Positions 50,731-58,483 of a DNA stretch of 64,000 bases are shown piece by piece (the stretch's first letter is position 1; each line of letters opens with the position of its first letter). Under the pieces are notes generated by a model. That model made no database searches, had not been told where the DNA came from, and saw only the letters and a program-made list of their open reading frames with translations. The DNA is from Bernardetia sp. (GTDB taxonomy: Bacteria > Bacteroidota > Bacteroidia > Cytophagales > Bernardetiaceae). The position numbers and the translations under genes were made by a program. The stretch covers positions 1 through 64,000 of the forward strand of contig NZ_JAHDIG010000010.1 of the NCBI RefSeq assembly GCF_020630935.1, in the 5' to 3' direction.

Positions 50731-51267
50731 CTAAATATCAATACTATCTTCACTATTTTCTCTAATTACTTTCCACGTTCGGTCGGCAAGGAGTTGTACT
50801 TCTGCCATAAAATGAAGCTTTGAACTTCTGCCCCATTGGTCTGGCGCAATCATAGAAAGAACTTTTTCGCCTGTTTTGGTGCGCTCGTAAAGAAAATAGT
50901 TGTGGTTTACAAGAGGTTCAAAACCCATATCTGCATTATAAATTTCCATCGAAATCTGTGTTCTAGATTGAATTTCTTTGGCTTGTTTGGCAAGCAGGTC
51001 TATTTGTTCTTTTATTTGATTAAGCTGCATTTCAGTTTGCTGTTCCATTGCAGCAAGAGCCTTACTCTTCATAATCCCCTTTTCAGTAGGAATAATTATA
51101 GCACCTCCAACAGTATGGGCATACGGCAAAAGTCCTGGATTTTTGGCTGTTTTATCAGCATCTATTGGATTGATGATATTTTCAAATTTTTCTTTCTGAT
51201 GTTTATCAAAAATAGATTGTTTTTTTTGCTTTTCTTTATGCTCTTCTAAATTTTCCTTATCACTCAT
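50731..51267 (-). CDS. DUF2452 protein
   Basis: 178 residues of the DUF2452 family, common in Bacteroidota and of unknown function. Visible: a charged N-terminal helix (KEKQKKQSIFDKHQKEK), INPIDADKTAKNPGLLPYAHT and GAIIIPTEKGIMKSKALAAM, a helix with Gln/Lys heptads, ISMEIYNADMGFEPLVNHNY, FLYERTKTGEKVLSMIAPDQWG and a C-terminal ADRTWKVI. Cytosolic. It lies upstream of rplS on the same strand but rplS has its own promoter directly after its stop. Confidence 0.85.
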   Translation of the reverse strand: MSDKENLEEHKEKQKKQSIFDKHQKEKFENIINPIDADKTAKNPGLLPYAHTVGGAIIIPTEKGIMKSKALAAMEQQTEMQLNQIKEQIDLLAKQAKEIQSRTQISMEIYNADMGFEPLVNHNYFLYERTKTGEKVLSMIAPDQWGRSSKLHFMAEVQLLADRTWKVIRENSEDSIDI

Positions 51268-51416
51268 AAGTACAGTAATTCTGACAAGTTTATAATTCTC
51301 GTCTTATTAAAAATGACTATAATATTTTTGTTTATTTTTTACAGCTACAAAGTTAAACAACTTGTGATAAAATCAACTTCTCAATGCTAATTTTGTTTTG
51401 GTAATTTTTCAAACTT

Positions 51417-51824
51417 TTAGTCTGAATTATTTAACCAATCTCTTATTTTTTCAATATCTGTAAAAAAATCTACTTTTATCTTACTCTTACGGTTGGCAAG
51501 CATTACAGCATCTTTAAATACCTCAGCTTCAAAGCCCATATTTTTTACCAAAAAAGCGTGTTTTTTCATTCCATATTCTTCTGCGTCTGGATACCACATG
51601 TGTTCAATATACATCAGAGCTTCTTCTGGAGGAAGGTTTATTTCAGTAAAATCATCAATCCACATCAATACGTTGTGTTTTCGCATAAACTGTAAGCCTG
51701 TTTTGTAAGCAGATAGAGCTTCTTCTGTCAAGACAGTTCCTCTCCAGTGGCAATGCAGATATTTTTTTTGTTCCTCAAAGTGAATTTCTATGTGAGATTC
51801 TTTATAGATGATTGAGTTTTCCAT
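51417..51824 (-). CDS. Small STAS/SpoIIAA-like protein
   Basis: 135 residues, cytosolic, alternating strand and helix: IYKESHIEIHFEEQKKYLHC, HWRGTVLTEEALSAYKTGL, NVLMWIDDFTEINLPPEEA, KKHAFLVKNMGFEAEVF, IKVDFFTDIEKIRDWL. The size and the WRG...WIDD pattern resemble the SpoIIAA/STAS-like fold found in stand-alone Bacteroidota proteins. No phosphorylatable Ser is evident, so it is probably not a classical anti-sigma antagonist. Function unknown. Confidence 0.65.
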   Translation of the reverse strand: MENSIIYKESHIEIHFEEQKKYLHCHWRGTVLTEEALSAYKTGLQFMRKHNVLMWIDDFTEINLPPEEALMYIEHMWYPDAEEYGMKKHAFLVKNMGFEAEVFKDAVMLANRKSKIKVDFFTDIEKIRDWLNNSD

Positions 51825-51943
51825 TGTGATAATTTTTTAAATGGCTATTTTTTCTACTGGATAATTGCTAGTTTTGAGATACGAAATTACACAACTCTAC
51901 ACAATTAAAAGAGTTTGACATCAAAAACTATTTTAACTTCTTT

Positions 51944-53101
51944 ATGCAACAGAAAAAAATCGGAATTTTAGGTGGTGGACAGCTTGGCAGAATGTTACTC
52001 TCTCCAGCTATTGATTTGGATATAGAACTTCATTTTTTGGAAAATGATTCGAATGCGCCTTGTTCAACTGTTTCAAGGAATTTTCATCAAGGAAATATTA
52101 CGAATTATGAAGATGTTTTGAGTTTTGGAAGACAAATGGACGTAATTTCCATAGAAATTGAGAAGGTTTCGGCAGATGCACTAGAACAGCTAGAAAAAGA
52201 AGGCAAAAAAGTTTTTCCACAGCCTACTATCATTCGTCTTATTCAAGATAAGAGATTACAAAAGCAGTTTTATAAAGATAATCAAATCCCTACTTCAGAT
52301 TTTGTTTTGATAGATAATAAAGAGGAACTAATTGATTATTTAGAAAAAAATGAAGGTAAATTGCCGATTGTTCAGAAGCTAGGAAAAGATGGCTATGACG
52401 GAAAAGGCGTACAGATTTTGAAGGACTTAGAAGACGCAAAACAAAATGGTTTTGAAGCTCCTTCTCTTTTGGAAGACAAAGTAGAAATAGAAAAGGAAAT
52501 TTCTGTAATTGTAGCAAGAAATGAGAACGGTGAAACAACAGTTTTTGATGCTGTGGAGATGGTTGTTAATGAAAAGTATAATTTATTAGATTATTTGCTT
52601 GCGCCTGCCAGAATTTCAGAAAATCAAAAACAAGAAGCTACAAAATTAGCTATTGAAGTCATTGAAAAATTAGGAGAAAATGGAATGGTCGGACTTTTGG
52701 CCGTAGAACTTTTTATCGATAAAAAAGGAAATATTTTGGTCAATGAAGTTGCGCCACGCCCACACAACAGTGGACACCACACCATAGAAGCCTGTACAAC
52801 TTCGCAGTATGCTCAACATTTGCGCTCTATTTTAAATCTGCCTCTAGGCAAGACAACTTTAAGAAGTTCGGCTGCTATTTTGAATCTGATTGGAGAAGAA
52901 AATCACACAGGAACACCTTTTTATGATGGATTGGATAAATTATTAGAGTTAGAAAATGTTTATCCACATATTTATGGGAAAAAGCAAACCAAACCAGCAC
53001 GCAAAATGGGACACATTACTGTTTTAGGAAATGACATAGAAAAACTAAAAGAAACAGTTGAGAAAGTAAAAGGAAGTATTCATGTGATTACGAAAGATTA
53101 A
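51944..53101 (+). CDS. purK: PurK, N5-carboxyaminoimidazole ribonucleotide synthase
   Basis: 385-residue ATP-grasp enzyme of purine biosynthesis: converts AIR, ATP and bicarbonate to N5-CAIR. N-terminal GILGGGQLGRMLLSPAI, IRLIQDKRLQKQFYKDNQIPT, the ATP-grasp loop QKLGKDGYDGKGVQIL, metal-binding LAVELFIDKKGNILVNEVAPRPHNSGHHTIE, and C-terminal RKMGHITVLG. All the usual PurK signatures are present. purE, the next enzyme, is not adjacent here. It converges on the TIGR02757 gene with three bases between stops. Confidence 0.96.
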   Translation: MQQKKIGILGGGQLGRMLLSPAIDLDIELHFLENDSNAPCSTVSRNFHQGNITNYEDVLSFGRQMDVISIEIEKVSADALEQLEKEGKKVFPQPTIIRLIQDKRLQKQFYKDNQIPTSDFVLIDNKEELIDYLEKNEGKLPIVQKLGKDGYDGKGVQILKDLEDAKQNGFEAPSLLEDKVEIEKEISVIVARNENGETTVFDAVEMVVNEKYNLLDYLLAPARISENQKQEATKLAIEVIEKLGENGMVGLLAVELFIDKKGNILVNEVAPRPHNSGHHTIEACTTSQYAQHLRSILNLPLGKTTLRSSAAILNLIGEENHTGTPFYDGLDKLLELENVYPHIYGKKQTKPARKMGHITVLGNDIEKLKETVEKVKGSIHVITKD

Positions 53102-53104
53102 CTT

Positions 53105-53881
53105 TTACTTACTCTCCACTCCTAACCCAAAAAGGGCAAAATCATATTTTACAGGGTCTTTTGGGTCAAATAATCTTAGGTTTTGAGTAAGTTCTTCGGC
53201 TGCTTTCCAATCAGTTTGTTTTCGTTCTAAAAGTCCAAGTTTTTTTGCCTGCCTTTCGACATGAATATCCAACGGGCAAATCAAAACTGATGGAGAAATG
53301 TTTTCCCAAATTCCAAAATCTACGCCTTTGTCATCTTTTCTTACGAGCCAACGCAAATACATATTTAACCTCTTGCAAGCTGATTTTCTTTCTGGCGTAC
53401 TGACATGTTTTTTTGTTCGCTGTAGGGCATAATCTATGGCAAAGAACGAGTTATGAAAATGAGCTAAATTTTCTTTTTGGGTAGATTTTGAAGAAAAAAG
53501 AATTTCTAAAGAATCATTTTCTGTATAAAAACGCTGTAAAAAATCTATGAAATAAAGTAAATCGGTAGAATTGAAAGTTCGGTGTTTAAATTCTTGAAAA
53601 CCTTTGTCTTTAAGGTCTGTGGGTTTATGATTCAATATAAAGTCGTGAGGAGATTCATCCATCAACTCCATAATTAGGTTACATTTATTGATGATGGTTT
53701 TGCGAAGTCCCCACGCCAGTGTAGCAGCAAAAAGAGCTGAAATTTCAATGTCTTGTTTTTTAGAAAATCTGTGAGGAATTTGGATAGGGTCGTTTTCTAT
53801 AAAGTCGGTGTGGTTGTATTTTTCGTGTTTTTCATCTAAAAATTCTTTTATTTTTTGGAAATTTTTTGTGTTTAGGTTCAT
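53105..53881 (-). CDS. TIGR02757-family protein
   Basis: 258 residues of a family found mainly in Bacteroidota and spirochaetes, function unknown. Visible: ENDPIQIPHRFSKKQDIEISALFAATLAWG near the N terminus, LHDF-like ESPHDFILNHKP, FKHRTFNSTDLLYFI, KKHVSTPERKSACKRLNMYLRWLVRKDDKGVDFG and PLDIHVERQAKKLGLL, with an ALFGLG end. The fold is likely related to DNA-glycosylase-like helix-hairpin-helix proteins. Start at 53881 (MNLNTKN) is chosen; upstream to 53905 would read into the 25-bp dispersed repeat (53895-53919). Confidence 0.88.
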   Translation of the reverse strand: MNLNTKNFQKIKEFLDEKHEKYNHTDFIENDPIQIPHRFSKKQDIEISALFAATLAWGLRKTIINKCNLIMELMDESPHDFILNHKPTDLKDKGFQEFKHRTFNSTDLLYFIDFLQRFYTENDSLEILFSSKSTQKENLAHFHNSFFAIDYALQRTKKHVSTPERKSACKRLNMYLRWLVRKDDKGVDFGIWENISPSVLICPLDIHVERQAKKLGLLERKQTDWKAAEELTQNLRLFDPKDPVKYDFALFGLGVESK

Positions 53882-53894
53882 TGATATTTTGTGT

Positions 53895-53919
53895 GTCAAA
53901 GGCAAGCCGTTTGACCTAC
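53895..53919 (+). repeat. 25-bp dispersed hairpin repeat, copy B
   Basis: Identical to 13994-14018 (begins GTCAAAGGCAAGCCG), followed by TCTAAATTGGTTTT as in the other copy. It lies in the 56-bp gap between the TIGR02757 start and the stop of the next minus-strand gene. Confidence 0.7.
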
Positions 53920-53937
53920 CAAAATCTAAATTGGTTT

Positions 53938-54795
53938 TTAAAAAGCATCTAAAGGAGCATTCTCATCACTGTAAAAATCACCACTAAAATTAGTTGAATG
54001 TCCGTTTTCTTTCAATAATTTTACATAGAGAAGAAAAGTAGCTGCAAAGGTAAAAGGGATAGTAAAAAGTGTTCCTATTCCCAAAAATAGCAAGCCCAAA
54101 ATATTTATAACAATAAAGGCGAGTACAAAACCAAACACACCAATATAGTTTGCTAACACCAACTTTCTACTTATTTCCATTGCCAGCCAAAAGTTTGTTT
54201 TTGAAACTACAATAATTATTGGAGTAAAAATATAAAGTGTAAAGATGGAGAGAGATGGAATGATAAAAAGCAGATAATAAAATACTGTAAAAGTTTCGTA
54301 AGTATTCGTATCAAAAATATCTACCGTTCTGTTTATTCCGAACTCTTGAGCAAGAAGAAATATTCCAACAAAAGGCAAAACAAGCATCAGAACAACTACA
54401 ATTTGGTGTAAGGCAAGCTGTCCGATAAACTGAAAACCATCCAGTAGATTTTGAAATGAGGACTCCTCTTTCAAGTATATTTTTTGGTAATAGGAATAAA
54501 AACCAGCTAACAACGCAGAAATAAGTGTTAGGTTTACTATTGCGCCTGCAACGTAGCCTAAGTTGCCTAACATACTTGTTGTTTGTGAGATAAAGAAAGA
54601 TAAAGAGAGGTCAGCAAAAAAACAAAAAAGCGTATAGAGTACTAATACTCCCAAATAGGGTCTAATAAAAGACCAGGCACTAGATATTGTTTTTCCAAAT
54701 TCTACACTATACCCTTGACTTCGGAGGTTAGCAAACTCATCTGTTGGAGTAAAACCAAAATTTTGGAGGTCGTCTAGTGTATTTTGTTCTGTCAT
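53938..54795 (-). CDS. Polytopic membrane protein, unknown function
   Basis: 285 residues with about six to seven transmembrane helices (about 45-70, 78-108, 128-150, 170-200, 215-240, 245-265), starting from a soluble N terminus of 35 residues (DDLQNFGFTPTDEFANLRSQ). The pattern of long aromatic helices and the NLTLISALLAGFYSYYQKIY stretch resemble GlpF- or DUF-type integral proteins but I cannot name the family. The C terminus is cytosolic and acidic. It is co-oriented with TIGR02757 but 56 nt apart. Confidence 0.7.
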   Translation of the reverse strand: MTEQNTLDDLQNFGFTPTDEFANLRSQGYSVEFGKTISSAWSFIRPYLGVLVLYTLFCFFADLSLSFFISQTTSMLGNLGYVAGAIVNLTLISALLAGFYSYYQKIYLKEESSFQNLLDGFQFIGQLALHQIVVVLMLVLPFVGIFLLAQEFGINRTVDIFDTNTYETFTVFYYLLFIIPSLSIFTLYIFTPIIIVVSKTNFWLAMEISRKLVLANYIGVFGFVLAFIVINILGLLFLGIGTLFTIPFTFAATFLLYVKLLKENGHSTNFSGDFYSDENAPLDAF

Positions 54796-54849
54796 ATAAT
54801 TAGTAAAAAGTTAAGTGTTTTTTTAGGTAATGGACATGACATAAAAGTT

Positions 54850-54877
54850 GTTGGTGTTGCTACGCTAAAACACCAAC
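54850..54877 (-). terminator. GTTGGTGTT hairpin
   Basis: 9-bp stem GTTGGTGTT / AACACCAAC with a 10-nt loop in the gap between the barrel-fusion gene and the membrane protein gene. A second imperfect hairpin TCACACAGAACA/TGTTCATGTGA follows at about 54899-54928. The stem belongs to the same GTTGGTGT family as 24248-24296. Confidence 0.45.
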
Positions 54878-54990
54878 GAACGGTATTTTTTCCGTGTTCA
54901 CACAGAACAACAAATATTTGTTCATGTGAGTACTTAGTGTTTTTTATAAAAATACAGAAATAATTGCTAGAACAAAATCAAAATATAAAC

Positions 54991-57900
54991 TTAAAAATCA
55001 TATCCTATACTCAAATAAAATTTTGCTCTGCCTCGTTCGTCGTCTTCTACTCCCCAAGCTGTATCAAAGCGAGTAAAATAGTTCAAAATTTTGGAACGTA
55101 TTCCAATGCCATATCCCCAAAGGAAAGGGTCTTTAAAGTTAGATACTTTTGCAAAAAATGGATTTCCTGCTTGCCCACCAATTTCTACTGTATTGAGTGC
55201 ATTTTCTCTGTTGAAAGGACTAATTCCTGTCCAAGCTGAACCAATATCATTGAAGGCAATAAATTGTAAGTTTTGGAAAAATGGAGAACGAATCGTACCT
55301 CTGTATAAAAGCTGTGCCACAGGAACACGAAGTTCAATATTTGTCAGTAAGAAATTGCTTCCTGAAAGTTTATTGTAATCAAAACCACGCATTGGCGTTG
55401 CATAGCGCAAAAATAAGTAATCGCTATAATCGTTCACGTAAGCTGTTGGCTCATCTGGGTCTAAATAAAATGGGTCTAGCTGTGAGAGTTCATCAGGTGA
55501 AGGTTGTTGTTGAAAAATCCAGTTATCTACACCACCCAAACGAAATGTTTTTGGTGCATTTCCAAATGACTTTCCATAAGCAAAACGAGTGGCTAGTGTG
55601 ACCTTTCTACCTAACGGAATATAATGGCGAGCATCAATAGAAATATTAGTAAAGGTTTCATCATTGAAATTCAAGCCTTGATAGTGGTCGATAGTAGCTC
55701 TAAATTTTGAACCTTCCAATGTATTTGGTCCTGTAATGGTGCTGTTATCAAAAACAAATTCTAAACTAGAACCTGCATAGCGAGTAATCTTATCTGGAAA
55801 GGCTTGCACCGCAGGATTGATTTCGCTTGTGGCAAAGAACTGTTTTTGAGCTAAAAATGGAGAAACTACAATTCTTGTCGTAACATTGAGTGGATAGGAT
55901 ATTTCTCCTGTAAGTTTACTCAAATAATATCTATGAATAAAAAATGGTGTGAGGAGTTCATAGCCCTGACGGTCAAACCTTGCTCCATAATCAATTCTGT
56001 TTTTCAAATATTTATATTCGGCAAAGAGCATCCCACTCTGAATATCAAAAAAACCACGGTTGAAAAGTCCAGCATTGAGTTTATGATTTTCCAAAGCATC
56101 ACTCATCGAAACTTCTAAAAGAACTCCAAAATTACGCAGTGGGTCTAGGGCAATCGTGGTAACACTTCTCTCAAAGGCAAATTTATTTTCATACTCTAAA
56201 GGTCCTCTGACAGTAATTTTTTTATTTTCCCTGTCTTTGGCTCGCTGTGCAAAGTAATCATAATCTTTTAAAAGACGTTTTTTTCGTGTTGGCTCTTCAT
56301 TATTATTATAGGTGTCAAACTCGTAGTTATCTTTTTCTGTATTTTCTTTACCATTTTCGTCCTCTGTACTTTCATTAGTTTCAGAACTGTCTTCTTCTTT
56401 GCTATTATCTGTATTCTGATTTTCTTCTTCTAGCTCTTGTTTTTTCAGTTCTTTAAAAACACGAGCATTTAAAATCTGACTTCTAGCTGTTTTTCCAGTA
56501 AAAGTCTCATGTTTTGGAGCAAGAGTAGTCATTAATAATTCTAATTGTTCTTGTTCACGAACTACAAAAGCTAATTTTTCCTTTTTTATATCATAATCAT
56601 AATCTTCAATACCAATAAAAAAGGTTGAAACTTGTGCATTTACGCCTGTTTTTACATCATCCTTTGGTAAAGTATGTAAAAATAAATGACGAATCCCTAA
56701 CTCTTCGGTGATATACAGAATACGAGTGGCATCGATAGAAATAGGCTTTTGTGCAATACTATTTTGATTCGTAAGCTGTGTTAGAAGTTCTTTTTCTGAT
56801 GGATTATAGATAAAAAGGTTAAAGTAAGGAGATTGCTCAGCAGAAGGAGAAACCTTTAAAGAGTCACTTTTTCGATTAGAACTAAAGACAATTTGATTGT
56901 TATTTCCCTTTAAAAAAGAGGGGTCAATATCATCACTGTTATCATTAGTGATTTTTGAAAGACGACTAGAACCTAAAGAAAAAGTAAAAATATCGGATTG
57001 TCCTCGCTGTGTTCCACTCAAAACAATGCTTCTGCCCTGCTCATCAAAGCTAAAACTTTGAATATTTTCTAGTGTCTTGATTTGGTAACTATTGGTTACT
57101 TTTCCATTCAAGTTATAAATTTTGAGAAAATATTTGTTTTTAGAATATGATAAAATTCCTAGCTCCTCATTACTTTTCCAAGACATAAGAGGCGAGTTTT
57201 CGTCATAACGCTGATTGATAACATATAGACCTCCTTTTATAAACTTCTTTGTCTTCTTTTTTGAGGAAATATTGTTAGTCTCTTCTACATAGATTTTAAA
57301 TTTACCTTGATTATTTTGAGCATAAGCCAAATAATTTCCATTTGGACTAAAACGAGGATGATGAATGTACTGTGATTCAACAGATGTTGCCACAGGATTA
57401 TTAGATTCAAGTTTAGAGTAGTTGTCTAGTTCTTTGTACTGATTTCTATAAAAGGCTTCCCATCTTTTTAAAAATGTAGCGTAATTGATGCCCAAAGTTC
57501 CTTGTATGCCTTCCTTTTCACTTCTGACAATGCGTGTGAGATTCAAAATATTGGAAACTGTAGTTTGTCCGTATTCCTCTACTATGAAATTCCAAATAGA
57601 CTGTCCTACCAGTTGTGCATTTTTTCCCTTAAAACTCTCTGGATAAGGAAATTTTTTAGCCATCAAATTACTTCTGACAAAATTATCCATTTCCGTATTC
57701 CATCCTTCTGCTGTGTAGGCTGCTGCGCCAGACATGAGCCAATCTGGAAGACTTAGCAAGAACGAACTTTGTAAAGTTTCTTTCAAATTTCCACCATACA
57801 TCATTTCTGAAAGTAAAGAAGCTGCAATTTCTCTCAAAAGCTCTTTGCGATAGGCTTCTCTATATTCTGAAAAGGCAATTTCGACAACATCTTTTCCTAA

Positions 57901-58251
57901 GTTGGTTTGTCCTCCAATGTTAAAATCTTGGTCATTGATGCCGATGTTGCTTTGCTGAAGTTCTCCAATAGAGCGATAAACAAAAATTTTGGTTTTGTTG
58001 TAAGGCGCAAATCCCAAAAACTGTGTCATTCTACCAAAGTCAGATTCAGCATAACGAGCTGTTAGGAGTGCCATTTCATAACCTCCTTCATAATAATAAA
58101 TTTCAAAATTATCAGAGGTTACATATTTCCAATCAAAGTTTTGATATTGCACACGGTTTTTTCCAAACTGGTCTTGGTCAGTTGGAAATTGCTGTGCAGA
58201 AGCTGAAAAAGTAAGTAAACAGAAAAAAGCTAAAAAAAATGTTCTTTTCAT
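54991..58251 (-). CDS. Outer-membrane fusion: inactive peptidase, propeller, beta-barrel
   Basis: 1086 residues. Signal peptide ending ASAQ (about 19); a peptidase-MA-like domain (about 35-275: WKYVTSDNFEIYYYEGGYEM, KTKIFVYRS) whose zinc site is lost (LLREIAASLLSEMM in place of HExxH, and LPDWLMSGAAAYTAEGW for the usual EGLAEY); a TolB-like propeller of PD40 repeats (HHPRFSPNGNYLAYAQNNQG, NQIVFSSNRKSD; about 295-590); an acidic low-complexity stretch at 610-665; and a C-terminal barrel related to bacterial surface antigen/BamA proteins (YLFLRYATPMRGFDYNKLSG, ending FYLSIGYDF). The combination recurs in Cytophagales and is of unknown function. Confidence 0.85.
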   Translation of the reverse strand: MKRTFFLAFFCLLTFSASAQQFPTDQDQFGKNRVQYQNFDWKYVTSDNFEIYYYEGGYEMALLTARYAESDFGRMTQFLGFAPYNKTKIFVYRSIGELQQSNIGINDQDFNIGGQTNLGKDVVEIAFSEYREAYRKELLREIAASLLSEMMYGGNLKETLQSSFLLSLPDWLMSGAAAYTAEGWNTEMDNFVRSNLMAKKFPYPESFKGKNAQLVGQSIWNFIVEEYGQTTVSNILNLTRIVRSEKEGIQGTLGINYATFLKRWEAFYRNQYKELDNYSKLESNNPVATSVESQYIHHPRFSPNGNYLAYAQNNQGKFKIYVEETNNISSKKKTKKFIKGGLYVINQRYDENSPLMSWKSNEELGILSYSKNKYFLKIYNLNGKVTNSYQIKTLENIQSFSFDEQGRSIVLSGTQRGQSDIFTFSLGSSRLSKITNDNSDDIDPSFLKGNNNQIVFSSNRKSDSLKVSPSAEQSPYFNLFIYNPSEKELLTQLTNQNSIAQKPISIDATRILYITEELGIRHLFLHTLPKDDVKTGVNAQVSTFFIGIEDYDYDIKKEKLAFVVREQEQLELLMTTLAPKHETFTGKTARSQILNARVFKELKKQELEEENQNTDNSKEEDSSETNESTEDENGKENTEKDNYEFDTYNNNEEPTRKKRLLKDYDYFAQRAKDRENKKITVRGPLEYENKFAFERSVTTIALDPLRNFGVLLEVSMSDALENHKLNAGLFNRGFFDIQSGMLFAEYKYLKNRIDYGARFDRQGYELLTPFFIHRYYLSKLTGEISYPLNVTTRIVVSPFLAQKQFFATSEINPAVQAFPDKITRYAGSSLEFVFDNSTITGPNTLEGSKFRATIDHYQGLNFNDETFTNISIDARHYIPLGRKVTLATRFAYGKSFGNAPKTFRLGGVDNWIFQQQPSPDELSQLDPFYLDPDEPTAYVNDYSDYLFLRYATPMRGFDYNKLSGSNFLLTNIELRVPVAQLLYRGTIRSPFFQNLQFIAFNDIGSAWTGISPFNRENALNTVEIGGQAGNPFFAKVSNFKDPFLWGYGIGIRSKILNYFTRFDTAWGVEDDERGRAKFYLSIGYDF

Positions 58252-58266
58252 AAAATTATATTTTCC

Positions 58267-58299
58267 AAACCCTAAGGGTCTTAAAGACCCTTAGGGTTT
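58267..58299. repeat. CCCTAAGGG hairpin, copy 2, in a leader
   Basis: Perfect 16-bp stem AAACCCTAAGGGTCTT (58267-58282) / AAGACCCTTAGGGTTT (58284-58299), ending 15 bp before the ATG of the barrel-fusion gene, so it would be part of that mRNA if the gene is transcribed from further upstream. It could also end the CHAT gene transcript. Confidence 0.7.
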
Positions 58300-58483
58300 T
58301 TTATATGTTGATTCTTAAAATCTTTACGTTATATAAATGCAAAACATTGCAAAAAGTTGTAGAAAATCCGTACAAAGTAGCAAAGAAATAGGGAAATAAT
58401 TTCCCATTACAACATAAAAATACTGAAAATAATAGCTCAAAAAGATAAACCTTTGTTAAAATTTTGTGGAAGAATTTGAAAAA

